This document shows, one piece after another, positions 9,405 through 16,351 of a DNA stretch of 39,632 nucleotides (position 1 is its first letter; each line of letters starts with the position of its first letter). Below the pieces are notes generated by a model. It was given only the letters and a program-made list of their open reading frames with translations, ran no database searches and was not told where the DNA came from. The stretch is taken from positions 1 to 39,632 of the forward strand of contig CALFXA010000183.1 of assembly GCA_937928015.1 (NCBI GenBank), in the 5' to 3' direction. This DNA is from an uncultured Anaerolineales bacterium (GTDB taxonomy: Bacteria; Chloroflexota; Anaerolineae; Anaerolineales; Villigracilaceae). The position numbers were made by a program, and so were the translations under genes.

Positions 9405-10385
9405 ATGGAATATGCACGATTAGGTTCGACAGGCATGAAAGTCTCGCGCATCTGCCTCGGCTGTATGGGGTTCGGGGACTCGGAGTGGGTTCACAAATGG
9501 GTGCTGAATGAAGAAGACAGCCGTCCGATCATCAAGAAAGCGCTTGAGTTGGGAATCAATTTCTTCGATACCGCCAATGTCTATTCCATTGGAAAAAGCG
9601 AGGAAATCCTTGGACGCGCGTTGAAGGACTTTGCCAGGCGCGAAGAGGTGGTTATCGCCACCAAGGTCTTCGGCGTCATGCGCGAGGGACCGAACGGCGG
9701 TGGATTGTCACGCAAGGCCATCCTGGGCGAGATCGACAACAGCCTGCGGCGGCTTGGCACCGATTACGTCGACCTGTACCAGATCCATCGCTGGGACTAT
9801 GAAACGCCCATCGAAGAGACCATGGAAGCGCTCAATGACATTGTCCGCGCAGGGAAGGTTCGTTATATTGGCGCCTCGGCCATGTGGGCCTGGCAGTTCC
9901 AGAAGGCGTTGCACACGGCCGAGACACATGGCTGGACGCGCTTCGTCTCGATGCAGGACCATCTCAACCTGATCTACCGCGAAGAAGAACGCGAAATGCT
10001 GCCCCTCTGCCGGGCCGAAGGGATCGGCGTGATCCCGTACAGTCCGCTCGCGGCAGGACGCCTGACGCGCACCATGTCGGCCGAAAGCACACTGCGTTCC
10101 GAGACCGATGAGATTGCAAAGAAAAAATACGATGCCACCGCCGAGACCGATCAGCGGGTTGTGAAACGGGTGGCAGAGATCGCGGAAAAGCTCGGTGTGC
10201 CGCGTGTACACATTGCATTGGCGTGGCTACTGCAAAAGGAACCTGTCACTGCACCCATCATCGGCGCGACAAAGATCTCACACCTGGAAGATGCTGTCGG
10301 TGCGTTATCGATTCAATTGAGCCTGGAAGAGGTCGCTTATCTCGAAGAGCCGTATGTTCCGCATTCCATTGTCGGACACCAATAA
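9405..10385 (+). CDS. Aldo/keto reductase, second copy
   Basis: A 326-residue aldo/keto reductase, related to but clearly distinct from the one at 1302. The tetrad is Asp55 and Tyr60 (FFDTANVYS), Lys87 (ATKVFG) and His128 (YQIHRWD). The C-terminal PIIGATKISHLEDAVGAL is the cofactor 2'-phosphate-contact region. GLSRKAI and VDLYQIHRWDYETPIEETMEAL match the YajO/AKR9-12 type. AAAGGAG lies seven bases before the ATG. No dispersed repeat interrupts this copy, and its N-terminus shows what the 1302 gene would look like without its inserted repeat. Last gene of the operon; it converges on the cupin gene with a 14-bp gap. Confidence 0.93.
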   Translation: MEYARLGSTGMKVSRICLGCMGFGDSEWVHKWVLNEEDSRPIIKKALELGINFFDTANVYSIGKSEEILGRALKDFARREEVVIATKVFGVMREGPNGGGLSRKAILGEIDNSLRRLGTDYVDLYQIHRWDYETPIEETMEALNDIVRAGKVRYIGASAMWAWQFQKALHTAETHGWTRFVSMQDHLNLIYREEEREMLPLCRAEGIGVIPYSPLAAGRLTRTMSAESTLRSETDEIAKKKYDATAETDQRVVKRVAEIAEKLGVPRVHIALAWLLQKEPVTAPIIGATKISHLEDAVGALSIQLSLEEVAYLEEPYVPHSIVGHQ

Positions 10386-10399
10386 ATATCCCGCCGCAT

Positions 10400-10732
10400 T
10401 TATCTCCCCCGATTCGAATACTCCGCTGGTGCGAAGAACACCAGCACTTTCAATTCCTCAGTGATCGAATGGAAGCGATGCTCGACGTGCTTTGACACGT
10501 ACACAATCGACCCCGCCTGCACAAGGCGGTCCTCATCCGCCACCTGGATGCTGCCCCGCCCGTCGACCACGTAATACACCTCGTCCTCGCTGTGCGGAGA
10601 CTGCGGGTCCATGCCGCCCGCAGGGAGCACGTACAACCCCATACTCAAATCAGGGACCTTGAGAAATTCGAGATACAGGCGGTCTCCATCGGCCTGACGG
10701 GTGATCAGTTGAGATAGTTCAAAGGCATGCAT
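10400..10732 (-). CDS. Small cupin-domain protein
   Basis: A 110-residue single-domain cupin. Motif 1 is seen as PHSEDEVYYVVDGRG (residues about 46-60) and motif 2 around VSKHVEHRFHSI; the His and Glu residues can bind a divalent metal, although motif 1 has only one clear His. Related small cupins are isomerases, sugar-binding proteins or sensors; function is unknown. The ATG has AGGAG eight bases upstream. It lies downstream of the tungstate operon on the same strand but has a plausible promoter of its own, so membership of that operon is uncertain. Confidence 0.85.
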   Translation of the reverse strand: MHAFELSQLITRQADGDRLYLEFLKVPDLSMGLYVLPAGGMDPQSPHSEDEVYYVVDGRGSIQVADEDRLVQAGSIVYVSKHVEHRFHSITEELKVLVFFAPAEYSNRGR

Positions 10733-10765
10733 GAAAGGCTCCTGGGCGAAGATACAAGTTGCCCC

Positions 10766-10795
10766 ATATTACCCCACCCTGGGATTGTTGTTCAA
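10766..10795 (-). promoter_or_regulatory. Candidate promoter of the cupin gene
   Basis: On the minus strand TTGAAC (10795-10790) and TAATAT (10771-10766) are 18 bp apart, located in the 64-bp gap between the tupC stop and the cupin start. Confidence 0.45.
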
Positions 10796-10796
10796 C

Positions 10797-11516
10797 CTAC
10801 CCCAGTGTCGTTCCTAAAAACTCGGCTACCTGCGCGTCAGCGGGGTGGGCAAAGACTTCACGCGGCTCCCCCATCTGATGGACACGCCCATTGAGCATGA
10901 CAGCCATGCGCGTCCCCAGCCTTTCAGCTTCGCGCAGATCGTGCGTGATAAAGATGGTCGTGGTGGATGTTTCCGCCAGCACAGCTTTGAGGTCTTCGAG
11001 CAGACGGGCGCGCGTGGGAGAGTCGAGGGCGGTGAACGGCTCATCGAGCAGGAGCAGCTCAGGTTCCAGGACGAAGGCGCGGGCCAGGCTCACGCGTTGG
11101 GATTCCCCGCCCGAGAGCCTTCGCGCGGAACGGTCCGCCAGGTGCGCGACCCCCATCCGCTCCAGCCAGTGACCGGCGCGGCGGTCGGAATCCACCCTGG
11201 GGATTCCCCGGAACCCCAACCCAATGGCCGCGTTTTCGCGGACGCTGGCATCCAGCAGGAGCGGCTCCTGCAACACCAGCGCGATGCGGCGGCGATACTC
11301 CAGCGTGGACATGGAATCGGTCCCGTTAAAATGAATGGTCCCGCGCTCGTGCTTGAGCAGGCGCGCCAGCGTGAGAAAGAGTGTACTCTTGCCTGCGCCG
11401 TTCGGGCCGACCACGGCCAGCACCTCGCCCTTCTGCACGGCCAGATGCTCGATCTCCAGCACCGTCTGCTTCTCGCGGCGGACGAGCAGGTCGCGGACTT
11501 CGATCAGCGCGGTCAC
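10797..11516 (-). CDS. tupC: Tungstate (or molybdate) ABC transporter ATPase
   Basis: A 239-residue ABC ATPase that powers uptake by the adjacent permease. Walker A is GPNGAGKST (residues 37-45), the ABC signature LSGGESQ (134-140), Walker B LLLLDEP (154-160) and the switch histidine in FITHD. Length fits the TupC type with no C-terminal mop domain. The GTG at 11516 is chosen: its first four bases GTGA overlap the stop of the permease gene, the usual coupled arrangement, and the ABC fold begins immediately (TALIEVRDL). An ATG farther upstream would add 12 residues read inside the permease. It is the last of the tupABC genes. Confidence 0.9.
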   Translation of the reverse strand: MTALIEVRDLLVRREKQTVLEIEHLAVQKGEVLAVVGPNGAGKSTLFLTLARLLKHERGTIHFNGTDSMSTLEYRRRIALVLQEPLLLDASVRENAAIGLGFRGIPRVDSDRRAGHWLERMGVAHLADRSARRLSGGESQRVSLARAFVLEPELLLLDEPFTALDSPTRARLLEDLKAVLAETSTTTIFITHDLREAERLGTRMAVMLNGRVHQMGEPREVFAHPADAQVAEFLGTTLG

Positions 11517-12169
11517 GAGCGGCCTCGCTGCTGGATGACGGTCAGCGCCCAATTGACCAGGAAGGTGATGGTCAGTAGGAAGGCACTGAGGGCGATGGCG
11601 CGCTCGAACTCCCCCTTGCTGGTCTCCAGCACGATGGCCGTGGTCAACACGCGCGTCTGACCGCGGATGTTGCCGCCCACCATCATCGAAGCGCCGACCT
11701 CCGAAATGACCGAGCCAAAGCCCGCCATCAGGGCCGCCAATAGGGGCAGGCGCGCCTCACGCCACAGCGACAGGACCATCTGCGCGCGGGATGCGCCCAG
11801 CCCATAGAGTTGCAGCCGCAGGCGCGGATTCAGTTGCTGCAACGCGGCGGCGGTCAGGCCCGTCACCACGGGCGCGGAAATGATGGTCTGCGCGATGATG
11901 ATGGCGGCAGGCGTGTAGATCAACCTCAAATCTCCCAGCGGACCCGAGCGCCAGAGCATCATGGCTACGAACAATCCCACCACCACGGGCGGCAGGGCCA
12001 TGCCCGTGTTGACGATGCTGAGCAGGAAGGAGCGCCCGGGAAATTTACCGAGCGCGAGGATCGTCCCCAGCGGCAGGCCGATCAGCAGGCTGATCAACGT
12101 AGCCAGAATGGAAACTTGCAGGGAAAGCAGGGTGATGGGAAAGAGGTCAGCCATAAACACACGCGGCAC
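11513..12169 (-). CDS. tupB: Tungstate (or molybdate) ABC transporter permease
   Basis: A 218-residue inner-membrane protein with about five or six helices. The EAA-type coupling loop is seen as LGASRAQMVLSLWREARLPLLAALMAGFG in two blocks (about residues 123-150), followed by ISEVGASMMVGGNIRGQTRVLTTAI, strongly typical of TupB/WtpB-type permeases. The start is taken as GTG at 12169; an ATG five codons downstream (12154) is an alternative, but only the GTG has a purine-rich GAGAG upstream. The GTG lies in a hairpin between tupA and tupB. Its stop overlaps the tupC start by four bases. Confidence 0.9.
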   Translation of the reverse strand: MPRVFMADLFPITLLSLQVSILATLISLLIGLPLGTILALGKFPGRSFLLSIVNTGMALPPVVVGLFVAMMLWRSGPLGDLRLIYTPAAIIIAQTIISAPVVTGLTAAALQQLNPRLRLQLYGLGASRAQMVLSLWREARLPLLAALMAGFGSVISEVGASMMVGGNIRGQTRVLTTAIVLETSKGEFERAIALSAFLLTITFLVNWALTVIQQRGRS

Positions 12170-12192
12170 GCATCACTCTCGTAATGCGTGCC
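12165..12192 (-). promoter_or_regulatory. Hairpin between tupA and tupB covering the tupB start
   Basis: GGCACGCAT and ATGCGTGCC (9-bp perfect arms, 12165-12173 and 12184-12192) form a stem with a 10-nt loop. On the mRNA the 3' arm contains the tupB GTG and the loop holds its GAGAG ribosome binding site. No U-run follows, so it is probably an mRNA stabiliser or translational brake, not a full terminator. Confidence 0.6.
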
Positions 12193-12209
12193 ACACATTT
12201 TATCAACGA

Positions 12210-13157
12210 TTACAGTCCGAGGTCGGCGTCGGTCTTGTCGGCATCCGGGACGAAAAGTTGCTGTCCGTACTTGTCCACGCCAAATGTACCGATTACTTCC
12301 TGGGTGGCGGGGTCGATCATGAAATTGGCGAAGGCCAGCGCACCCTCATAGTTGACCTTGGGCCACTTGGTCTGGTTGACCGTGATGACGTGATACACGT
12401 TCAGCAGGGCGTTGTTACCTTCCAGCAGGATTTCCAATTGGAGCTTGTCCTTGTTGGCCAGGTAGGTGGCGCGGTCGGTCAGGATGTACGCGCCCTTCTC
12501 GGAGGCCACCGTCAGCGACGCGCCCATGCCCTGCCCGGTCTCGATGTACCAGGACTGGCCTTTCGGTTCCAGCGCGGCCTTGGTCCAGAAGGAGACTTCC
12601 TTCTTGTAGGTACCCGAGTCATCGGCGCGGGTCACGAAAGGAGCGCCCGCGTTGTAGATGGCTACAAAGGCGTCCTTGGGGCCCAGGCCCTTGATGCCAG
12701 CAGGATCGGCGGCGGGGCCCACGAGGATGAAGTCATTGTGCATGACCAGGAAACGATCCTGGCCAGAGCCACCGTCCATGAAGGTGACTTCGGAGGAAGG
12801 CGCGTGGACAAGCAACACGTCGGCATTGCCCTCTTCGCCCATCTTCAGCGCTTCACCGGTACCCACAGCCACGGTCTGGACCTTGTAGCCGGTCTGTTCT
12901 TCGAACATGGGGACCAGCACGTCGAGCAGGCCCGAGTCCTGCGTGCTGGTGGTAGTCGCCAGGATCAGGTTCGGGTTGGCAGGAGCGGCAGGTGCTTCGG
13001 TGGGAGCCTCAGTCGGGGCTTCGGTCGGCGCCTGGGTGGCGACGGGGGCCTCGGTAACGGGAGCAGCCGTGGGCGTGGCGGAGGTCCCACAAGCCGAAAG
13101 CGCCAGAGCGAGGAGCACGATCAGGGTCGAGAGCAGGTGAAAAGTCTTCTGTTTCAT
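12210..13157 (-). CDS. tupA: Tungstate-binding lipoprotein of ABC transporter
   Basis: A 315-residue substrate-binding lipoprotein. The signal peptide ends in LALSAC with the lipidated Cys23, followed by a Pro/Thr/Glu linker with TEAP repeats (about 34-60). The mature domain opens with TTTSTQDSGLLD (68-79), the hallmark oxyanion-binding motif of TupA, and later shows FVTRADDSGTYKKEVSFW and G-A-Y-I-L-T-D-R-A-T, both typical. TupA binds tungstate with high selectivity over molybdate in studied species; selectivity here is inferred from family. The gene follows the membrane protein gene with a 12-bp gap, and the tupA-tupB gap carries a hairpin. Confidence 0.92.
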   Translation of the reverse strand: MKQKTFHLLSTLIVLLALALSACGTSATPTAAPVTEAPVATQAPTEAPTEAPTEAPAAPANPNLILATTTSTQDSGLLDVLVPMFEEQTGYKVQTVAVGTGEALKMGEEGNADVLLVHAPSSEVTFMDGGSGQDRFLVMHNDFILVGPAADPAGIKGLGPKDAFVAIYNAGAPFVTRADDSGTYKKEVSFWTKAALEPKGQSWYIETGQGMGASLTVASEKGAYILTDRATYLANKDKLQLEILLEGNNALLNVYHVITVNQTKWPKVNYEGALAFANFMIDPATQEVIGTFGVDKYGQQLFVPDADKTDADLGL

Positions 13158-13169
13158 TCTTCCATTCCT

Positions 13170-13745
13170 TTATGATTTTTGCTTTTCAGACAGTTTGTTG
13201 AGGCCCAGGATGATCAGAGCGCCGAGCAAACCGCCGATTGCACCGTAGAAAAAATGGCCGAGCACGGGGTAGGCGATCCCAAAGCGGAAGGAGCCAAACG
13301 GCCAGCCTGTGAAGAAATTGATAAGCAGGCGCGTTACAGGTTTGGTCATGTGCGCCAGGCCCCCCACGAACATCAGGAACCAGACCTTGTCCACGTAACC
13401 GGGCAGGTAGCGGAAGGCCGCATCCATCAACGGGCCGGGCAGCATGTAGAGCAGCGGCGTGAACGGGTCACCGCCGTGCCACATGGGCACCATCGAGGCT
13501 AGAGACGCGCCGACGCTGGTGAGCGTGCCCGCGCCGCGATACCGTGAGGACAGCCGGCCGATCACCATCAGCGCCATCCACTCGATGCCGTGATGGCCCG
13601 GCAGACTGAGCGAGGCGTCGAAACTGCGGTGCAGAATCACCGCTAGCACGCCGGCGCCCATCAACATCAGGGCTTCCCACCAGGGAAGCGTCCATTCAGT
13701 TGGAAAGGCTTTTGATGTGTTCTTTAGGAAGGACGTACCATTCAT
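13170..13745 (-). CDS. Multi-pass membrane protein, ECF S-component-like
   Basis: A 191-residue protein with about five or six hydrophobic helices and short loops. Size and layout (N-terminal amphipathic stretch, an R-L-S-S-R-Y-R-G-A-G loop, Gly-rich final helix GAIGGLLGALIILGL) resemble substrate-specificity components of ECF transporters, but I cannot name a family and no ECF T or A component is nearby. The ATG at 13745 is preferred over an upstream start because GAGGAG lies seven to eight bases before it and the following gene order requires it; this makes a 50-bp overlap with the end of the TiaS-like gene. It lies between that gene and tupA in the same operon, so a role in metal or cofactor transport is likely but unproven. 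Confidence 0.75.
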   Translation of the reverse strand: MNGTSFLKNTSKAFPTEWTLPWWEALMLMGAGVLAVILHRSFDASLSLPGHHGIEWMALMVIGRLSSRYRGAGTLTSVGASLASMVPMWHGGDPFTPLLYMLPGPLMDAAFRYLPGYVDKVWFLMFVGGLAHMTKPVTRLLINFFTGWPFGSFRFGIAYPVLGHFFYGAIGGLLGALIILGLNKLSEKQKS

Positions 13746-14418
13746 GATTTTTCTCCTCGACATAAAGAGTAGCCAACCCGTCGCGCAAAATGGGACGAAT
13801 CCATTCGCCGACGTCAACGACCGTTTTGGAATGCAACCGGGTGTGGTTCAACGTGCATACCCGGTCCACATGGCCTGACGCGCAGATTTCGGAAACCGGC
13901 AGCTTGCCGCGCAGATCGCGCAGGCCGGGCAGCCACAGGAAACGGCCGTCGCTGCCCTGTCGATGCAGGCCGACCGCCGCCAGGGCACCGATGATCCCAC
14001 CGTGTGTGCCCGTCAGACCCTCAAGCTGGATGCCATGATCGAGGGCGGTCTGCTCGGCTTCGAGCATGGTCAGCACCGTGATCTTGGCCCGCCGGGCGAA
14101 CGAAACGACACACTCGTTGACCTTCTCCCACGCGGCCAGGCACAGGCCCGCGTCCGAGCCGGGCGCGCTTTCGCGCAGCAGGAACTCGCGGCAGGCCTCC
14201 CACAGATCGGCGGGCGCGTCAGACTCCGCGGCCATGCACGCTGAACTGTTGTGCGAGGTGTAGGGAATCTGCGGATCCACCAGCAATTGATGGCGCGTGA
14301 TGCCCAGCGGCGCGGCCAGATGATTCTCCGCCAGCCAGTCGGCCAGTTGACGCACGCGGTGGCCCGTTCCGCGGCTTTCGAGATTATCCGTGTCGTCGAT
14401 CCCAATCAGGTATTTCAT
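13696..14418 (-). CDS. TiaS-like protein (N-terminal domain only)
   Basis: A 240-residue soluble protein that begins MKYLIGIDDTDN and continues with the S-x-G-T-G-x-x-x-R motif, the signature of the TiaS/DUF1743 superfamily. Archaeal TiaS (about 420 residues) conjugates agmatine to C34 of tRNA-Ile2; the present protein has only the N-terminal half and lacks the OB-fold and zinc ribbon that bind tRNA. The central region has HNSSACMA and GTHGGIIGALAAVGL. Bacteria use TilS for that tRNA, so this protein must do something else. It is encoded between a putative cofactor-fold lipoprotein and a membrane protein in the tungstate operon, which hints at metal or nucleotide chemistry. Function unknown. 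Confidence 0.7.
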   Translation of the reverse strand: MKYLIGIDDTDNLESRGTGHRVRQLADWLAENHLAAPLGITRHQLLVDPQIPYTSHNSSACMAAESDAPADLWEACREFLLRESAPGSDAGLCLAAWEKVNECVVSFARRAKITVLTMLEAEQTALDHGIQLEGLTGTHGGIIGALAAVGLHRQGSDGRFLWLPGLRDLRGKLPVSEICASGHVDRVCTLNHTRLHSKTVVDVGEWIRPILRDGLATLYVEEKNHEWYVLPKEHIKSLSN

Positions 14419-14433
14419 AAGTGCCCTTCATAT

Positions 14434-14511
14434 CATTGCGAGCAGCGTTCTTTGCTGCGAAATGATCTCAAATTATCAGGAGATTGCTTCGTCGGCTGCG
14501 CCTCCTCGCAA
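14434..14511. repeat. Dispersed repeat with CATTGCGAG and GAGATTGCTTCGTCG cores
   Basis: The 98-bp gap between the lipoprotein gene and the TiaS-like gene holds a repeat with cores ATTGCGAG (from 14434) and GAGATTGCTTCGTCGGCTGC, ending CCTCCTCGCAA. It includes a small CAGC/GCTG hairpin. It belongs to the same broad family as 5504-5545. It lies inside the tungstate operon without an obvious terminator T-run. Confidence 0.65.
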
Positions 14512-14516
14512 CAACA

Positions 14517-15008
14517 TTACTTGACTGTGATCTTGCTGATGTCCTTCGTCCAGTTCGCCTTGGGGATGTAGGTGGTGGCGAGTTTCAATGTGCCGTGATT
14601 GTTGAAATCGAGGATGGTGTTGTCGTCCACCTGCTCACGCATCAACGTGGCGGGGCTGCTGGATCCTTCCAACGAGACTTCGCTGAAGTCGGTCACGCCC
14701 GCCAGGGTGAGGATGTCCATCAGCTTGGGACCTTCCTGCGTCTTGCCGTCCACGGTCAATTGCGCCAGCGGCAGCGATTTGAGCTGGGCGAGCGTGATGT
14801 CCACGCTGGAGCCGTCGGGCAGGATCACCACGAAGAGCATGCCCGAAACGGCTGTCGGCTGGAGAGCCTGGGGCGTCTTGGGTCCATGGGCGGCGGGCGT
14901 GTGGGTAACGGGAGCAGGCTGAAGGTCCACGGCAACGGGCGTGGGGGAGGAAGAGCAGGCAGACAAAAATAGAGTCAAAGATAGCAAGGCAAGTATGGAA
15001 CGTTTCAT
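14517..15008 (-). CDS. Lipoprotein with sulfite-oxidase-like (molybdopterin) fold remnant
   Basis: A 163-residue lipoprotein: signal peptide ending FLSAC with Cys18, a Pro/Thr linker, then a compact domain from about residue 55. The domain order (ITLAQLKSLP, VDGKTQEGPKLMDILTLAGV, VSLEGSSS, ending WTKDISKITV) resembles the oxidoreductase molybdopterin-binding (SUOX/YedY) fold. The Mo-coordinating Cys is absent and the domain is short, so catalysis is unlikely; it may bind cofactor, metal oxyanion or a partner protein. The ATG at 15008 has AGGA upstream; a TTG two codons earlier is unlikely. It starts 14 bp after the regulator gene and leads the transport operon. Fold assignment is by pattern only. 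Confidence 0.6.
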   Translation of the reverse strand: MKRSILALLSLTLFLSACSSSPTPVAVDLQPAPVTHTPAAHGPKTPQALQPTAVSGMLFVVILPDGSSVDITLAQLKSLPLAQLTVDGKTQEGPKLMDILTLAGVTDFSEVSLEGSSSPATLMREQVDDNTILDFNNHGTLKLATTYIPKANWTKDISKITVK

Positions 15009-15022
15009 GGACAATCCTGTTT

Positions 15023-15994
15023 TCAGAGAATTTGTTCTCCGCTGTGGACGGAGTTGTACCCCGTGAGCGAGCCGAGCGAATTGCGGAAATCGAGCGTTTG
15101 GATGTAATCGAGCAGGGGATGCAGGATTTTTTCCTGTTCACGCGACAGGACCAGATCGTAGCGCTCCTCGAAGAGCGGGATGAAGTCGAGCCCGTGTTGA
15201 TGGGCGGCGGCCTGCAAACCGAGGGACACATCCGCCTGGCCAGATGCGATCAAGGCGGCGGCCTCGCTGTGGGTCTTGACCACCGTCCCGTACCCGTGAA
15301 TGGTTTCCGCGGAGATGCCCTGCTTGCGCAATTCCGCATCCAGCCAGAGGCGGGTGCCCGAGCCCTCATTGCGGTTGACAAAACGCACTTTGGGGCGGGA
15401 CAAATCGGCCAGTCCGCGAATCCCCTTGGGGTTACCCGCCGCCAACATCCAGCCCTGGGTGCGGTAGGCCAGGGTGACCACGTCCATCGCGCGGTCGGGG
15501 AACAGGCGGCGGATGGTGGGCGTGTTGTACTCGCCACTCTCGTCCAGAATGTGCGACCCCGAAAGGTGGCACAAGCCCTGGCGCAGGTTGACCAACCCAT
15601 CCAACGAGCCGACGGGCAGGCTGAGTAAAGTCACATGCCTAGAGAGGCGCTCGGCGATGCCTTCCAGTGCCAGGTCGTGGCTGCCCGAAAAAACCAGGGC
15701 AGGCTTTTTGCTCTTGGGGAGGATCATCTCCTGCAAGAGGAGCGCGCTGGCCCTGGCGCGATAGAACTTCTCAGTCACCTTGCCCGTGGTGCGCGTCTCG
15801 GACATCTCGATCAGGCCCGCAGATTCGAGCGCGAGGATGTGATGCCGCACCCAGGCGGGCGACTGGCCGAGAGTCCGCGCCAGTTGGGTGAGGGTGGCGG
15901 GGGCAGCCATGAGCAGGCGCAGAATCTCCAGGCGGCGCGAATCCGCCAGCAGCTTGATCTGATCGAACGCGTGCAGTGATTCCACTTTTTTCAT
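15023..15994 (-). CDS. HTH regulator fused to PBP-like ligand domain (probable tungstate/molybdate sensor)
   Basis: A 323-residue one-component regulator. Residues about 8-75 form an ArsR-type winged helix (LADSRRLEILRLL, LTQLARTLGQSPAWVRHHILALESAGLI). From about residue 110 the protein has a periplasmic-binding-protein-like domain with GSHILDESGEYN, LAAGNPKGIRGLADL, F-V-N-R-N-E-G-S-G-T-R and VSLGLQAAA, matching the PBP-like domain (PF12727 type) used in molybdate/tungstate-related regulators and MoeA fusions. There is no signal peptide, so it senses a cytoplasmic ligand. The ATG at 15994 has AGGAGG at ideal spacing. A 17-bp palindrome lies 26 bp upstream over the promoter. First gene of the tungstate operon; repression by bound oxyanion is the simplest model. 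Confidence 0.88.
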   Translation of the reverse strand: MKKVESLHAFDQIKLLADSRRLEILRLLMAAPATLTQLARTLGQSPAWVRHHILALESAGLIEMSETRTTGKVTEKFYRARASALLLQEMILPKSKKPALVFSGSHDLALEGIAERLSRHVTLLSLPVGSLDGLVNLRQGLCHLSGSHILDESGEYNTPTIRRLFPDRAMDVVTLAYRTQGWMLAAGNPKGIRGLADLSRPKVRFVNRNEGSGTRLWLDAELRKQGISAETIHGYGTVVKTHSEAAALIASGQADVSLGLQAAAHQHGLDFIPLFEERYDLVLSREQEKILHPLLDYIQTLDFRNSLGSLTGYNSVHSGEQIL

Positions 15995-16019
15995 GGCAGG
16001 CCTCCTAACGATTAAGGAA

Positions 16020-16036
16020 ATACTTAATTTAAGTAT
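16020..16036 (-). promoter_or_regulatory. Palindromic operator at the tungstate operon promoter
   Basis: ATACTTAA-T-TTAAGTAT is a perfect 17-bp palindrome with one central base. On the minus strand the adjoining TATACT is a good -10 box, so a bound regulator would block transcription. An ArsR-type dimer, such as the one encoded immediately downstream, fits the site size. Confidence 0.65.
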
Positions 16037-16146
16037 ACAACAAAACCATGCGGGGCGACATGGACGAAAGTCGAGTCTTCGTCGGGAGCTTCCACGGCAA
16101 ATCCATCCTTTCGACCAGGCCTCCGCCCATTTATTCTCCTGTTGGT

Positions 16147-16175
16147 TTGACATTCCTCCCCCGCCGTGATATAAA
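16147..16175 (+). promoter_or_regulatory. Promoter of the SAM riboswitch transcript
   Basis: TTGACA (16147-16152), 17-bp spacer, TATAAA (16170-16175): a near-consensus sigma70-type promoter placed about 20 bp before the first stem of the riboswitch. Confidence 0.8.
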
Positions 16176-16196
16176 GCGCTGACAAGTTACGGAAGA

Positions 16197-16335
16197 CTCA
16201 TCCAGAGAGGCTGAGGGACCGACCCTGCGAAGCCTCGGCAACCGTTCAAGCGGTGCCAATTTCGGCGGACAATTTTGTCCGAGAGATGAGAGAGGAAGTT
16301 GTTCTTTTGTCGCCTCTCTCTGGAGAGGCGATTTT
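16197..16335 (+). ncRNA. SAM-I riboswitch (S-box) with terminator
   Basis: The aptamer shows the conserved S-box elements in order: AGAGAGG followed by GAGGGA, GACCC, GAAGCC, GGCAACC and GGTGCCAA. P1 pairs CTCATC (16197-16202) with GATGAG (16285-16290). The expression platform is complete: a terminator stem CGCCTCTC (16311-16318)/GAGAGGCG (16323-16330) followed by ATTTTC, and an antiterminator in which GAGAGAGG (16288-16295) pairs with CCTCTCTC (16313-16320). GAGAGAGG overlaps the 3' strand of P1, so SAM binding frees the terminator and switches downstream genes off. The first gene after it is DUF5946; metH follows after an HNH gene. Confidence 0.93.
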
Positions 16336-16351
16336 CTTGCGAGGTCATGCG

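Noticed and set aside
11961..13175. A 404-codon open frame on the plus strand across tupA and tupB
   Set aside because: Antisense shadow: high GC removes stops. tupA and tupB on the minus strand have signal peptide, lipobox and family motifs.
15995..16153. Upstream extension of the HTH-PBP regulator by 53 codons
   Set aside because: It would cross the palindromic operator and promoter; AGGAGG directly precedes the ATG at 15994.
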